Assembly (NCBI RefSeq): GCF_000424185.1
Contig: NZ_AUJK01000006.1
Span: forward strand, 92,180-156,179
Direction of reading: 5' to 3'
DNA length: 64,000 nt
From: Prevotella sp. AGR2160
Lineage (GTDB): Bacteria > Bacteroidota > Bacteroidia > Bacteroidales > Bacteroidaceae
Each line of letters begins with the position of its first letter. Positions within the stretch are counted from its first letter, which is position 1. Positions 52,979 through 60,628 of the stretch are shown one piece after another. The notes below the pieces were generated by a model. It did no database searches. It was not told the origin of the DNA and was given only the letters and a program-made list of their open reading frames with translations. A program made the translations under genes and the position numbers.

Positions 52979-54160
52979 ATGATTGCAAAGATTATACATG
53001 GAGCAGCGTTTGGCGGTGTGGTCAACTACGTCAACGATCCACGGAAGAATGCAAGGCTGGTTTCATTCGGTGATGGAGTCAACATATCCGACAACAGGAC
53101 GATTACGGATAGTTTCGTTATGCAGTCGCAAATGAGCAGTCGTTGCACAAAGCCCGTGTGCCATATCATCCTGTCTTTCTCAAAGTATGACTTCGATCGA
53201 TTGACCGATGAATTCCTTGACCATGCGATAAGAAGTTTCCTTAGGAGCATGGGGTATGACGACAACCAGTTTGTTGCCTTCCGTCATTACGACCGTGAGC
53301 ATCCGCACGTTCACGTCATCGTCAACAGAGTAAACAACAAAGGTAAAGTTACCAAAGATTCGCATGAGCGTGACCGAAGCGTGAAAATTTGCCGTGACTT
53401 CACTCTACGGCATAGGCTATATATCGCAAAAGGCAAGGAAGCGGTCAAGGAAAACAGACTGCGCAACATGGATTCTGTCAAGTACCTGATGCTTCATGGT
53501 GTCAAGGAGTCTTTGTCGGTAAGTAGTAACTGGAAGCAGTTTCAAACAGAACTATCAAAGTTGGGAATGCGTTTCTCTTTCCGTTACAATCCTAAAACGC
53601 AAGGTGTCGAGGGCATATCTTTCTCTATTGACCACAACAAAGTGGGGCAACGCATGAAACATGATGTGTCGTTCAGTGGCAAGCAACTGGATGAAAGCCT
53701 GACCTTATCACACATCTGCGAGAAGTTGGGTAATCCTGTTTCCATCGTTCATGAGCAAGCACGTGATATGTACGAGGACGCAAAAGCAGACTGGTATGAT
53801 TCCCATAATGGTTTTGAGGTTTCTCGCATTGAAGAAGTCTTCCCCGATTTTGACGATAGATTCTCTCGGCTCTCACAAATGGCTAAGGAGTCCGCACCAG
53901 ATATGGCAGGATTGTTCAACGATGATGCTATTGATGCGATACATGATATTCTTGAAGCGGCAGAGGAAATCACTGAGGTTGGCAATCATGCCGTTCACAT
54001 TGGTCTGACCACATTGGGCGAAATACTCTTTCAGCCGTATGCACCGGCAATCTCTACTGGTGGCGGTGGTAGCACAGCTTCCAAATTGGGTTGGGGCGAC
54101 GACGACAAATATAAACGTAAACACAAGAATGGCAGCCGTCGTGGTGGCGTTCATCGATAA
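52979..54160 (+). CDS. Relaxase / mobilization nuclease (MobA/VirD2 type)
   Basis: A 393-residue DNA-nicking protein. N-terminal MIAKIIHGAAFGGVVNYVND and the metal-binding HYDREHPHVHVIVNRV (HxDxxHxHxH-like) are typical of the family. The catalytic Tyr is probably one of the early tyrosines, such as in GGVVNYVND. The C-terminus is Gly/Lys/Arg-rich. It is encoded between MobC and a membrane accessory protein. Confidence 0.93.
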   Translation: MIAKIIHGAAFGGVVNYVNDPRKNARLVSFGDGVNISDNRTITDSFVMQSQMSSRCTKPVCHIILSFSKYDFDRLTDEFLDHAIRSFLRSMGYDDNQFVAFRHYDREHPHVHVIVNRVNNKGKVTKDSHERDRSVKICRDFTLRHRLYIAKGKEAVKENRLRNMDSVKYLMLHGVKESLSVSSNWKQFQTELSKLGMRFSFRYNPKTQGVEGISFSIDHNKVGQRMKHDVSFSGKQLDESLTLSHICEKLGNPVSIVHEQARDMYEDAKADWYDSHNGFEVSRIEEVFPDFDDRFSRLSQMAKESAPDMAGLFNDDAIDAIHDILEAAEEITEVGNHAVHIGLTTLGEILFQPYAPAISTGGGGSTASKLGWGDDDKYKRKHKNGSRRGGVHR

Positions 54161-54171
54161 AACTTTCAATC

Positions 54172-55032
54172 ATGGCAAAAACAAATAAAGAAGACATCAA
54201 TGACATCCGCTCACTCATAGAGGACGTGGATGCAGCACAAAACAAGGTTATTCAGCAACAGGCAACCTTGGAACAGCAGTTGAACAAAGTAGCCGCTTTG
54301 CTCGAAGCTATCAAGAATAATGGCATTGCCCAGGCACCCAATAGCGTAAACATTGATAAAGAAACTATCGCAAACGCTGTGCGTTCGGCTTTGAACAATT
54401 CAAGTCACGAGAATAACAAACAGGGTGTTCTTACCCTCTCTGCTGAGAACCAAAAGATGATTGTAGAGACTGCCATCACTGGGCTGAGTAATTACCTGAA
54501 AGAAGGAGAAAAAGTTGGTGAGCAGAAGCATAAACAAGAGGTTGAGGAATACGAAGCCGCCAGAAGCAAGCAGGGACTTTCTACTGTGGCAGAAGTAAAA
54601 GTCTGGGCACCAGAATACTCCTTCACGGTTCAACGATGGTTACGCTGGATTGGCAGACAACTTTTCAACACGGATGAGGAAGCCACCAGTACACATGAAG
54701 CATTGAAGACTATCGGCAATGCCCTCCAACTTATGGAAGGTCAAGAACCAACACTAAAGATGTATCTCCGTCCCAAATGGAGAAGATGGAAACAGCGTAT
54801 CAAGTCCTTCCGATTCTGGTACATGCTTGGCTGCTTCTACTTGATGATAGGCGCAATAACCTGTCTCGCTCTCTATCAGTCAAGAGTAATGGACATCGAA
54901 CGCAAGAATGCCATCATCAGGTATCACTTCCGCAACGATAAAATGTATCAACAAGAGTATCAGCATATAGATTCCCTATTGCACCACTATGATGTATTTG
55001 ATGCCTATAAACAAATGAACAAGGATGAATAG
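54172..55032 (+). CDS. Mobilization-associated coiled-coil membrane protein
   Basis: A 286-residue protein that starts 11 bp after the relaxase. Residues about 10-60 form a coiled coil (EDVDAAQNKVIQQQATLEQQ), and a single hydrophobic segment lies at about 222-245 (FWYMLGCFYLMIGAITCLAL). The C-terminal tail is acidic to mixed. Its position fits a third mobilization protein that may bring the relaxosome to the membrane. The function is inferred. Confidence 0.8.
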   Translation: MAKTNKEDINDIRSLIEDVDAAQNKVIQQQATLEQQLNKVAALLEAIKNNGIAQAPNSVNIDKETIANAVRSALNNSSHENNKQGVLTLSAENQKMIVETAITGLSNYLKEGEKVGEQKHKQEVEEYEAARSKQGLSTVAEVKVWAPEYSFTVQRWLRWIGRQLFNTDEEATSTHEALKTIGNALQLMEGQEPTLKMYLRPKWRRWKQRIKSFRFWYMLGCFYLMIGAITCLALYQSRVMDIERKNAIIRYHFRNDKMYQQEYQHIDSLLHHYDVFDAYKQMNKDE

Positions 55033-55125
55033 AGCCTGCGCCATGTACATAGGATGAGTTTTTTAGAAAAACACTTAGGTTGTCTAACAAATTATTTATA
55101 AACGTATAAGCGTTTTATTTACCGA

Positions 55126-55157
55126 TTTGCATGAATGAAAAACAAGATATACCTTTG
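55126..55157 (+). promoter_or_regulatory. Promoter of the 55181 gene
   Basis: TTTG (55126-55129), 20 bp, TACCTTTG (55150-55157). Confidence 0.75.
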
Positions 55158-55180
55158 TGTCGTTATTAAATATTTTCGAT

Positions 55181-55465
55181 ATGAGAATTCATTATGTAAA
55201 TGGTTCCTTCGCAGGAACAAACAAGGAAGGCTCGGTTGATTACGAGCAATTAAGAAACAGCATAATCGCAGTGAGGAACGAAGGACTACCCTTTAGGGGA
55301 GCACCATGGGAACTGGCAAATGATGCTTTGGGACATTTATTCAAGCGATGGTTCCCTCACGAAAAGGCATTAATGCCAGTAATCTGCGAAAGTTACAGCG
55401 GTAGCGACAACAATGGTATATATACGATAGAAGTCGTATTTCAAGCCGCTTCTTCCATCTTGTAA
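55181..55465 (+). CDS. Small protein of unknown function
   Basis: A 94-residue protein not recognised. It has no signal peptide or membrane segment. Features are a Trp/Phe-rich centre (GAPWELANDALGHLFKRWFPHEKALMP in part) and a beta-like C-terminus (IYTIEVVFQAASS). It has its own consensus promoter 24 bp upstream and starts the cargo part of the element. Confidence 0.72.
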   Translation: MRIHYVNGSFAGTNKEGSVDYEQLRNSIIAVRNEGLPFRGAPWELANDALGHLFKRWFPHEKALMPVICESYSGSDNNGIYTIEVVFQAASSIL

Positions 55466-55530
55466 TTTGTGTGTAGTTGATAGTGTGGCAACAGACGTTG
55501 CTCAACAAGTGTATAACGGTTACCTGAAAT

Positions 55531-55704
55531 ATGCAACCAAATAAGGATCCCTGCAAAGGACAGGTAATGATGCTAATGGCAAAAGACAGTGCTGGACGAA
55601 AGTTCAATCGTATTCACGGCTACAACAGAGTGCAGAATGGCAAGACAATTCATGTGAGGCCTCATATTCGTAGCAATAGAAGCGATAGCAAAGGTAAAAA
55701 GTAA
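55531..55704 (+). CDS. 57-residue basic protein with G-Y-x-R ... H-x-R motif
   Basis: A small reading frame starting ATG 55531 and ending TAA 55704. It contains RIHGYNRVQNGKTIHVRPHI followed by a Ser/Lys/Arg tail. The pattern GY-x-R-x3-GK-x2-HVRPH-x-R is like short motifs seen in phage and mobile-element proteins. It follows the 55181 gene by 65 bp and has no clear promoter of its own. It could be a real microprotein. Confidence 0.5.
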   Translation: MQPNKDPCKGQVMMLMAKDSAGRKFNRIHGYNRVQNGKTIHVRPHIRSNRSDSKGKK

Positions 55705-55804
55705 TGTTACTAAATGAACGTGGCAAACTAACCTCCTATTGGATTTAGATTGCCACGGTTAATTTTTTCTACAAACATTTACCTTGCTGGGTAGAATTTG
55801 CACA

Positions 55805-56242
55805 TTACAACAATTGCCATAAGGCCTTCATAAGTTCCCACGGAAGTAACAGCAAAGCCACCAAACAGCCACCTGATTGTGGTGTACTTCGCCTCATGCC
55901 ACCACGAGAATTGACACAATTCTGGCAAATTTGAAAATGAAAATTAGGGTCGTAACCACTTGTAAATCGTCCTGGCTTACCAATGATAGGCTCACCACAC
56001 ATCGGGCATCTACCATTATTCAGAAGACCAATATCTTTTAAATACGTAATGGCATTTGCGTCCTCAATGGTTCCCAATACGAATAATTTAGGATCATCTC
56101 CAGCATCGTATTTACCAGTTTTAGTCCATTTCTGCCCATCAAATGCCTTGGCCTTAAATCCCGCTTTGTTCAATTCCTCTGCCATGGCCTCATTCCACTC
56201 TTGCCATGTCATCCCGCAAATATCTGATGATTTGTATGTCAT
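55805..56242 (-). CDS. Zinc-ribbon protein with hydrophobic C-terminus, unknown function
   Basis: A 145-residue protein and the last gene of the six-gene minus-strand cassette. Residues about 90-115 hold CPMCGEP and CQNC, a four-Cys zinc ribbon. The C-terminus GCLVALLLLPWELMKALWQL may insert in a membrane. It is not recognised. It lies 55 bp after the preceding cassette gene. Confidence 0.75.
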   Translation of the reverse strand: MTYKSSDICGMTWQEWNEAMAEELNKAGFKAKAFDGQKWTKTGKYDAGDDPKLFVLGTIEDANAITYLKDIGLLNNGRCPMCGEPIIGKPGRFTSGYDPNFHFQICQNCVNSRGGMRRSTPQSGGCLVALLLLPWELMKALWQLL

Positions 56243-56297
56243 ATTATTACCACTGCTTATTGAGAAAAAGTTAGATTCTATTCCTTAAATTATAACA

Positions 56298-56819
56298 TTA
56301 AAACATTGTTCCTAAAGCTTGTATTTTCTTTACAGTCGATATGATTTCCTCATCTTCATATCCTAACTGATTGAATATTCCACCCACCAAGTCCACCATT
56401 GTTGGGTCTCTGTTGATATTCACCAATGAGAAGCATGTATAAAGTGCCATATCCATAACACCTTTGTCGTCTATTGTTTTCAAGACTGACACCATATTCT
56501 TCGGATTGAAACCACTTAAATTGCCCCAGCGTTTCATGGTCTCTGCCTTGTTGAAACCCAACATGTGAGAGTATGGGACAAAGATAGAATTGACTGCATT
56601 CATGTTTCCTGACGATGCTCCAATATGAGTAGCAAACATAGAGGCCAAATCCAAAAGCGCCTCACGCTGACTCTTGCTTAAATCCTTGTACATGTCATTG
56701 AATAAATTCTCCATAGAAGCCGTATTACCATATGAACTATGGTTACCACTTTCTGACTTTTTGTTGTTTAAGACAATTACAAGAACTACAACAATGCCAA
56801 TGATTATTATCCACCACAT
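56298..56819 (-). CDS. Membrane-anchored helical protein, possibly TerB-like
   Basis: A 173-residue protein with an N-terminal transmembrane helix (WWIIIIGIVVVLVIVL), a short linker, and a helical domain of about 130 residues (KSQREALLDLASMFATHIG ... DDKGVMDMALYTCFSLVN). The helical domain vaguely recalls TerB folds, but I cannot assign it. Fifth gene of the cassette, 8 bp after the fourth. Confidence 0.72.
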   Translation of the reverse strand: MWWIIIIGIVVVLVIVLNNKKSESGNHSSYGNTASMENLFNDMYKDLSKSQREALLDLASMFATHIGASSGNMNAVNSIFVPYSHMLGFNKAETMKRWGNLSGFNPKNMVSVLKTIDDKGVMDMALYTCFSLVNINRDPTMVDLVGGIFNQLGYEDEEIISTVKKIQALGTMF

Positions 56820-56827
56820 AATCTGTT

Positions 56828-57136
56828 CTATTTTGATGTTTCTAAATACTTGTCTAATGCTTTATTACATTCTTCGTCAAGAATAGTATGATAGTCTAAA
56901 CCTTCTCTACTACACATAAGTGAGAGCATGGAAGCCTCATCGCCATTTTTCAGTGACTGATACAAGTTTCCTATTGCTCCCTGCACAAGTAATCCACCAA
57001 ACATAGGATTGTCAATAAGTCCTTTCGATTCTGAACTTGTAACGACATCGTTCACAGCATCATCAAATGCTGATGCCAATTTCCGACGGATTTTCATTTC
57101 CGTCGAATCATTTTTGAGAAAATCAAAGAGTCCCAT
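56828..57136 (-). CDS. Small soluble protein of the unknown cassette
   Basis: A 102-residue protein, mostly helical, starting MGLFDFLKND, an amphipathic start like that of the preceding gene (MGFFSNMFGQ). An ATG two codons upstream (57142) is also possible. Not recognised. Fourth gene of the cassette. Confidence 0.7.
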   Translation of the reverse strand: MGLFDFLKNDSTEMKIRRKLASAFDDAVNDVVTSSESKGLIDNPMFGGLLVQGAIGNLYQSLKNGDEASMLSLMCSREGLDYHTILDEECNKALDKYLETSK

Positions 57137-57155
57137 AACCATTATAATTATAATT

Positions 57156-57557
57156 CTATTTGCATATTATGTCTCGAATCCTCTGTGGAATCTGCTTATC
57201 TATTTGGTAAAACGCCTCGCCACCATCAAGAATATCATCGATGGTTTGCTCCAGACTGGAATCGGATGTTGAGGCCACTTTGTTTTTCAGCCGTCCGATG
57301 GTGGAGAGTTGCACCTCGCTCATGTACATCTTTGTCTGATGCCCATTTATTGGAACATACACGCGGAAATTGGGTAGCCAGTTGTTCTTCTCTATTAAAT
57401 CCGCCACGCCGACCTTGCATATCCACGCACTGACAAGCAGGAAAGACATGTCTGGGTCGGATTCGTATCGGTCTAACATGTTCTTCACGTTAGCAACTGC
57501 ATTGCCGAGACGGGTCAGCTCTTTGGCTTGTCCAAACATATTTGAAAAGAATCCCAT
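57156..57557 (-). CDS. Soluble protein of the unknown cassette
   Basis: A 133-residue protein starting MGFFSNMFGQAKELTRLG, with a helical N-terminus and a C-terminal part with QTIDDILDGGEAFYQID. No signal, membrane segment or catalytic motif seen. Third gene of the cassette, 5 bp after the second. Confidence 0.7.
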   Translation of the reverse strand: MGFFSNMFGQAKELTRLGNAVANVKNMLDRYESDPDMSFLLVSAWICKVGVADLIEKNNWLPNFRVYVPINGHQTKMYMSEVQLSTIGRLKNKVASTSDSSLEQTIDDILDGGEAFYQIDKQIPQRIRDIICK

Positions 57558-57562
57558 AGCGG

Positions 57563-57970
57563 TTATTGGAATTTTGAAGTTACGTTGTCCATATACTGCC
57601 GAGTGCGCGTCTCTATGTGCTTTATCATATCTTCTTGCGGCATCGTCTCAGGGAAGTCCCAGTCAAGTTTGTGATCGCCCAACATCAAGTTCTTCATTTC
57701 GAACGTAACATTAATTTTGTTGAACGTATGCTGGAAGTGGAAAGCGATGCTTCCCATCTGGTTCTTCATACCAACACACATATAAGTATTCGTCTCCTTG
57801 ACCACCTTCATTCCTGAATCCGGGCCAATGAAGTTCTCAATCAGGGTTTTGTATTTCCTACGGATTCCGCCCTCCTTGACCATTTTGTCATTCTCCTTAT
57901 AAGAATCCTTGGCGAAAGAGAATATTACAATGACAGCAATGATGATTAGAAAGATTGTAAAAGTTCCCAT
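57563..57970 (-). CDS. Membrane-anchored protein of the unknown cassette, paralog-like to its neighbour
   Basis: A 135-residue protein with an N-terminal transmembrane helix (TFTIFLIIIAVIVIFSFA), then a beta-rich domain (MKVVKETNTYMCVGMKNQMG ... INVTFEMKNLMLG) and a helical tail. The domain order and several positions match the preceding gene (57983-58360), suggesting duplication. Second gene of the cassette, 12 bp after the first. Confidence 0.72.
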   Translation of the reverse strand: MGTFTIFLIIIAVIVIFSFAKDSYKENDKMVKEGGIRRKYKTLIENFIGPDSGMKVVKETNTYMCVGMKNQMGSIAFHFQHTFNKINVTFEMKNLMLGDHKLDWDFPETMPQEDMIKHIETRTRQYMDNVTSKFQ

Positions 57971-57982
57971 GTTTTCTTTGCT

Positions 57983-58360
57983 TTAAGAAAAATATTCAGA
58001 GATTTCTTGGTAGATGTCGTAAGAGGAGGTTGCTTTGTCGAAAGTCCATTCTTTGACAGGCAACGAATCCTTGATACAGACTACATGAAGTTTTTGGCCG
58101 ATGCCGGAATAACTCATGAAAAGTTCTTGACCTTCCCTGTTACGCAGACGAATCGATTCGTCGTATTTACGCTCAAATACGATTTCATGCTTCGCAGTTT
58201 CTGTCGTCAACAAACTGACAAGTTTACCATAATGTTCCCGCAGTCGTTCTGCCGTGCCAGGTATCCTTAGTGCCACTTTCTCCTGTTCGTCGATTTTCTT
58301 TCGACTATTAGCCAGCCATATTATCACGGCTATGCACAGAATAATGAGTAATACTTTCAT
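57983..58360 (-). CDS. Membrane-anchored protein, first gene of the unknown cassette
   Basis: A 125-residue protein with an N-terminal transmembrane helix (MKVLLIILCIAVIIWLA), then a beta-rich domain (HEIVFERKYDESIRLRNREG; KLHVVCIKDSLPVKEWTFD). ATG 58360 is chosen because the helix begins there. The same frame stays open upstream to ATG 58546, and that part is coded by the structured leader, so a longer protein is possible but looks unnatural. A promoter lies at 58575-58582. Confidence 0.7.
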   Translation of the reverse strand: MKVLLIILCIAVIIWLANSRKKIDEQEKVALRIPGTAERLREHYGKLVSLLTTETAKHEIVFERKYDESIRLRNREGQELFMSYSGIGQKLHVVCIKDSLPVKEWTFDKATSSYDIYQEISEYFS

Positions 58361-58414
58361 CAATAGTTTCTTTCTTGTTTTGCCGAATAAAAGAGGCGCA
58401 GACCTTCGCCATAC

Positions 58415-58522
58415 GACTCTCGGCTCACCACAAGCCACATTGAAATATGGGAAAGCTGCGCCTTGTGGGGCAGCCCCAATATTCAATGTTGCTCGTCTTC
58501 TCGCGGTGGTGATTTGAGAGTC
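58415..58522. promoter_or_regulatory. Long structured leader / cruciform before the six-gene cassette
   Basis: Outer arms GACTCTC (58415-58421) and GAGAGTC (58516-58522). Inside lie CCAC/GTGG and a long imperfect stem CATTGAAATATGGG-GCTGCGCC / GGGGCAGC-CCCAATATTCAATG around the loop TTGT. It lies between the promoter at 58575-58582 and the first gene, so it would be the mRNA leader. It is far more GC-rich than its surroundings. Confidence 0.65.
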
Positions 58523-58574
58523 TATTGAGCAGTATGTCTTGCGCATAACGCACCTGCGTGCATCATTTGCTTTG

Positions 58575-58582
58575 CAAAGATA
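58575..58582 (-). promoter_or_regulatory. -7 element of the six-gene cassette
   Basis: TATCTTTG on the minus strand. A leader of about 205 nt to ATG 58360 would contain the hairpin at 58415-58522. Confidence 0.6.
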
Positions 58583-58842
58583 CTCAAATATTTTAACATA
58601 ACAGAATTTCGTTTCGAGAAACACTATGATTTTATAAAATTTTAGCTGAATTGGCATACAAATATAGCAAGATGCAAGTTATATTGTCGCATTTTGTGTT
58701 TACTTTGACGAAAATCTTTTATGGCGATAGAATCTACTGCGTAAAGGAAGTGCCAATAATGGCAAAAATGTAACCCACGATGAAGATTTTCCCCTTATAT
58801 TCAATATAAACAGTTAAAAGTACTCCATTTTCGCTTTAAAAG

Positions 58843-58874
58843 CTTTGTTGAATCAGATTTATTTGCTAATTTTG
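58843..58874 (+). promoter_or_regulatory. Promoter of the RloA-like operon
   Basis: TTTG (58843-58846), 20 bp, TAATTTTG (58867-58874), 28 bp before the ATG. Confidence 0.75.
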
Positions 58875-58902
58875 CAATCAAATAGCAAAAATCGAAGTTA
58901 AA

Positions 58903-60054
58903 ATGGTTTTATTATTTCGTTTGAACAACATTTTCTCGTTCCGAGATGAAATAACACTTGACCTTCAGGCTGCCAAGATACAGACTGAAAAGGGAAAGGC
59001 GTTGAGTGGGAACTTGTTTTCTGTTGCAGGAGGACATGCTATGAAAAGTGTTTCTATATTCGGAGCCAATGCTTCTGGTAAAAGCAACATCATTAAGGGC
59101 ATACATGCTTGTGTGGACATGATACGTTCGTCGCATACTTACAACGAGGACACTGTATTTGATGTTGCTCCATTTAAATTCAATGGCAATGATAAAAAGC
59201 CAAGCTCATTTTTTATTCGTTTCGTGATCGACGAAATAGAGTATGAGTATTCCTTCACGATGACACGGACAGAAATTCTAACAGAGGAACTTTTCTATTA
59301 TCCTAATGGCCGTCGTGCATTAGTGTTCAGTCGTGACGAATCTAAAGGACCTGATAAGAAGAATGTTTATGAGTTCAAGCAGGTCATAAAGCGACCAATG
59401 GATGTAGCATCTAACACTTCACGCAAGACCTTATTTATATCAAGGGCAAGTCAAATGGACAGGGAAATCGCCAAACGGATATTCCGCTTCTTCTCAGAGG
59501 ATGTCGTACTGGACTACAAAGAGTCGGCTATGCCAATAGACAGCTTCATAAAGACACGAAAGGAACAAATTCTTGAAATCCTCAACACGGCTGATAGCGA
59601 CATCGTTGATATTCAAATCCAGGGAAACGCTCTGAAGACTTTCCACAGAGGCAACCCTGATATTGCCTTTGATTTTGATACAGAAGAGTCAGAAGGCACA
59701 AAGACTCTGTTCCAGATGATGCTCAGCATGATTGACATCATTCGTAACGGAAGGACACTGCTTATAGATGAGATTGACACCAGCTTGCATCCGCATCTGG
59801 TGGAATATATCATCAACTTATTCAACAACAGTGACCATGCTCAGCTTATCTATACTACCCACAACACACATCTATTGAACACGGATTTCCAACGCCGTGA
59901 TCAAGTTTACTTTGTGAACAAGCGTGAGGATGGATGCAGCGACCTATACTCGCTCTTTGATTTCAAAGATTTTCGTGATACATTTGACATGGAGAAGGCA
60001 TATCTGCAGGGACGCTTTGATGCTGTGCCCTATCTTTCAAGACCGAATCTGTAA
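58903..60054 (+). CDS. RloA/AbiLi-like AAA ATPase (OLD/ABC-type)
   Basis: A 383-residue ATPase. N-terminal FRLNNIFSFRDEITLDLQA, then Walker A FGANASGKSNIIKG near residue 55, an ABC-type signature region TEESEGTKTLFQMM near 265, Walker B TLLIDEIDTSLHP and H-loop YTTHNTHLL. Such ATPases next to RloB proteins form abortive-infection systems of the AbiL/RloAB kind. It lies 3 bp before the RloB gene in the same operon. The trigger and target are unknown. Confidence 0.9.
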   Translation: MVLLFRLNNIFSFRDEITLDLQAAKIQTEKGKALSGNLFSVAGGHAMKSVSIFGANASGKSNIIKGIHACVDMIRSSHTYNEDTVFDVAPFKFNGNDKKPSSFFIRFVIDEIEYEYSFTMTRTEILTEELFYYPNGRRALVFSRDESKGPDKKNVYEFKQVIKRPMDVASNTSRKTLFISRASQMDREIAKRIFRFFSEDVVLDYKESAMPIDSFIKTRKEQILEILNTADSDIVDIQIQGNALKTFHRGNPDIAFDFDTEESEGTKTLFQMMLSMIDIIRNGRTLLIDEIDTSLHPHLVEYIINLFNNSDHAQLIYTTHNTHLLNTDFQRRDQVYFVNKREDGCSDLYSLFDFKDFRDTFDMEKAYLQGRFDAVPYLSRPNL

Positions 60055-60057
60055 GTA

Positions 60058-60618
60058 ATGGCACATAGAGAAAGGACAACCAGAGGCTGGGTCATGAGGC
60101 CCAACTACTTCGTTTTTTGCGAAGGTGACACGGAGGTGAAGTACGTAGAAATGCTACGTTCACAATTCCGCTGCCCAATACATATCATCCCGAAGAAGAC
60201 TTTGCTGAATATCACACCTGCACTTGTAGAACGATGCAAGGCAACATACATGCAAACAGGAAAGGACAAGACCTTTTTGATGTATGACTTGGATGTGCCT
60301 ACCATGTTAAAACGGCTAAAGAAGGTTCCCAATGCAACTTTGCTGTGTACAAACCCATGCTTTGAGATATGGTTATTGTTACATGAAAAAGACCAAAAGG
60401 CTCCGATTTCTTCAGAAATGGTAGTTAAGGAACTGATGAAGAGTTCAGAGGTCTGGAAAGGATATACTAAATCCGTTCTCACAAGAAACCAACAGATTGC
60501 CTTGGAGAAAAATTTAGACACAGCTGTAGGTAGAGCAAAACTCCTAACAGAGTTTCAAAACCCTTCAACAGGTATTTACAAACTGATTGAAATGTTGAAA
60601 GAGACGATACGAAAATAA
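60058..60618 (+). CDS. rloB: RloB/AbiLii-like Toprim-type effector
   Basis: A 186-residue protein of the RloB family. Visible are FCEGDTEVKYVEMLR (Toprim-like acidic start), MYDLDVP (a D-x-D) and the family hallmark NPCFEIWLLLHE. It is the likely nuclease or toxin partner of the ATPase encoded 3 bp upstream. Known relatives act in phage defence (AbiL). Activity on DNA or tRNA has not been inferred from motifs here. Confidence 0.9.
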   Translation: MAHRERTTRGWVMRPNYFVFCEGDTEVKYVEMLRSQFRCPIHIIPKKTLLNITPALVERCKATYMQTGKDKTFLMYDLDVPTMLKRLKKVPNATLLCTNPCFEIWLLLHEKDQKAPISSEMVVKELMKSSEVWKGYTKSVLTRNQQIALEKNLDTAVGRAKLLTEFQNPSTGIYKLIEMLKETIRK

Positions 60619-60628
60619 GAATGGTTCA

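Noticed and set aside
58361..58657. N-terminal extension of the first cassette gene
   Set aside because: The frame is open, but the sequence is coded by the structured leader, and the membrane helix that should begin the protein starts at ATG 58360.
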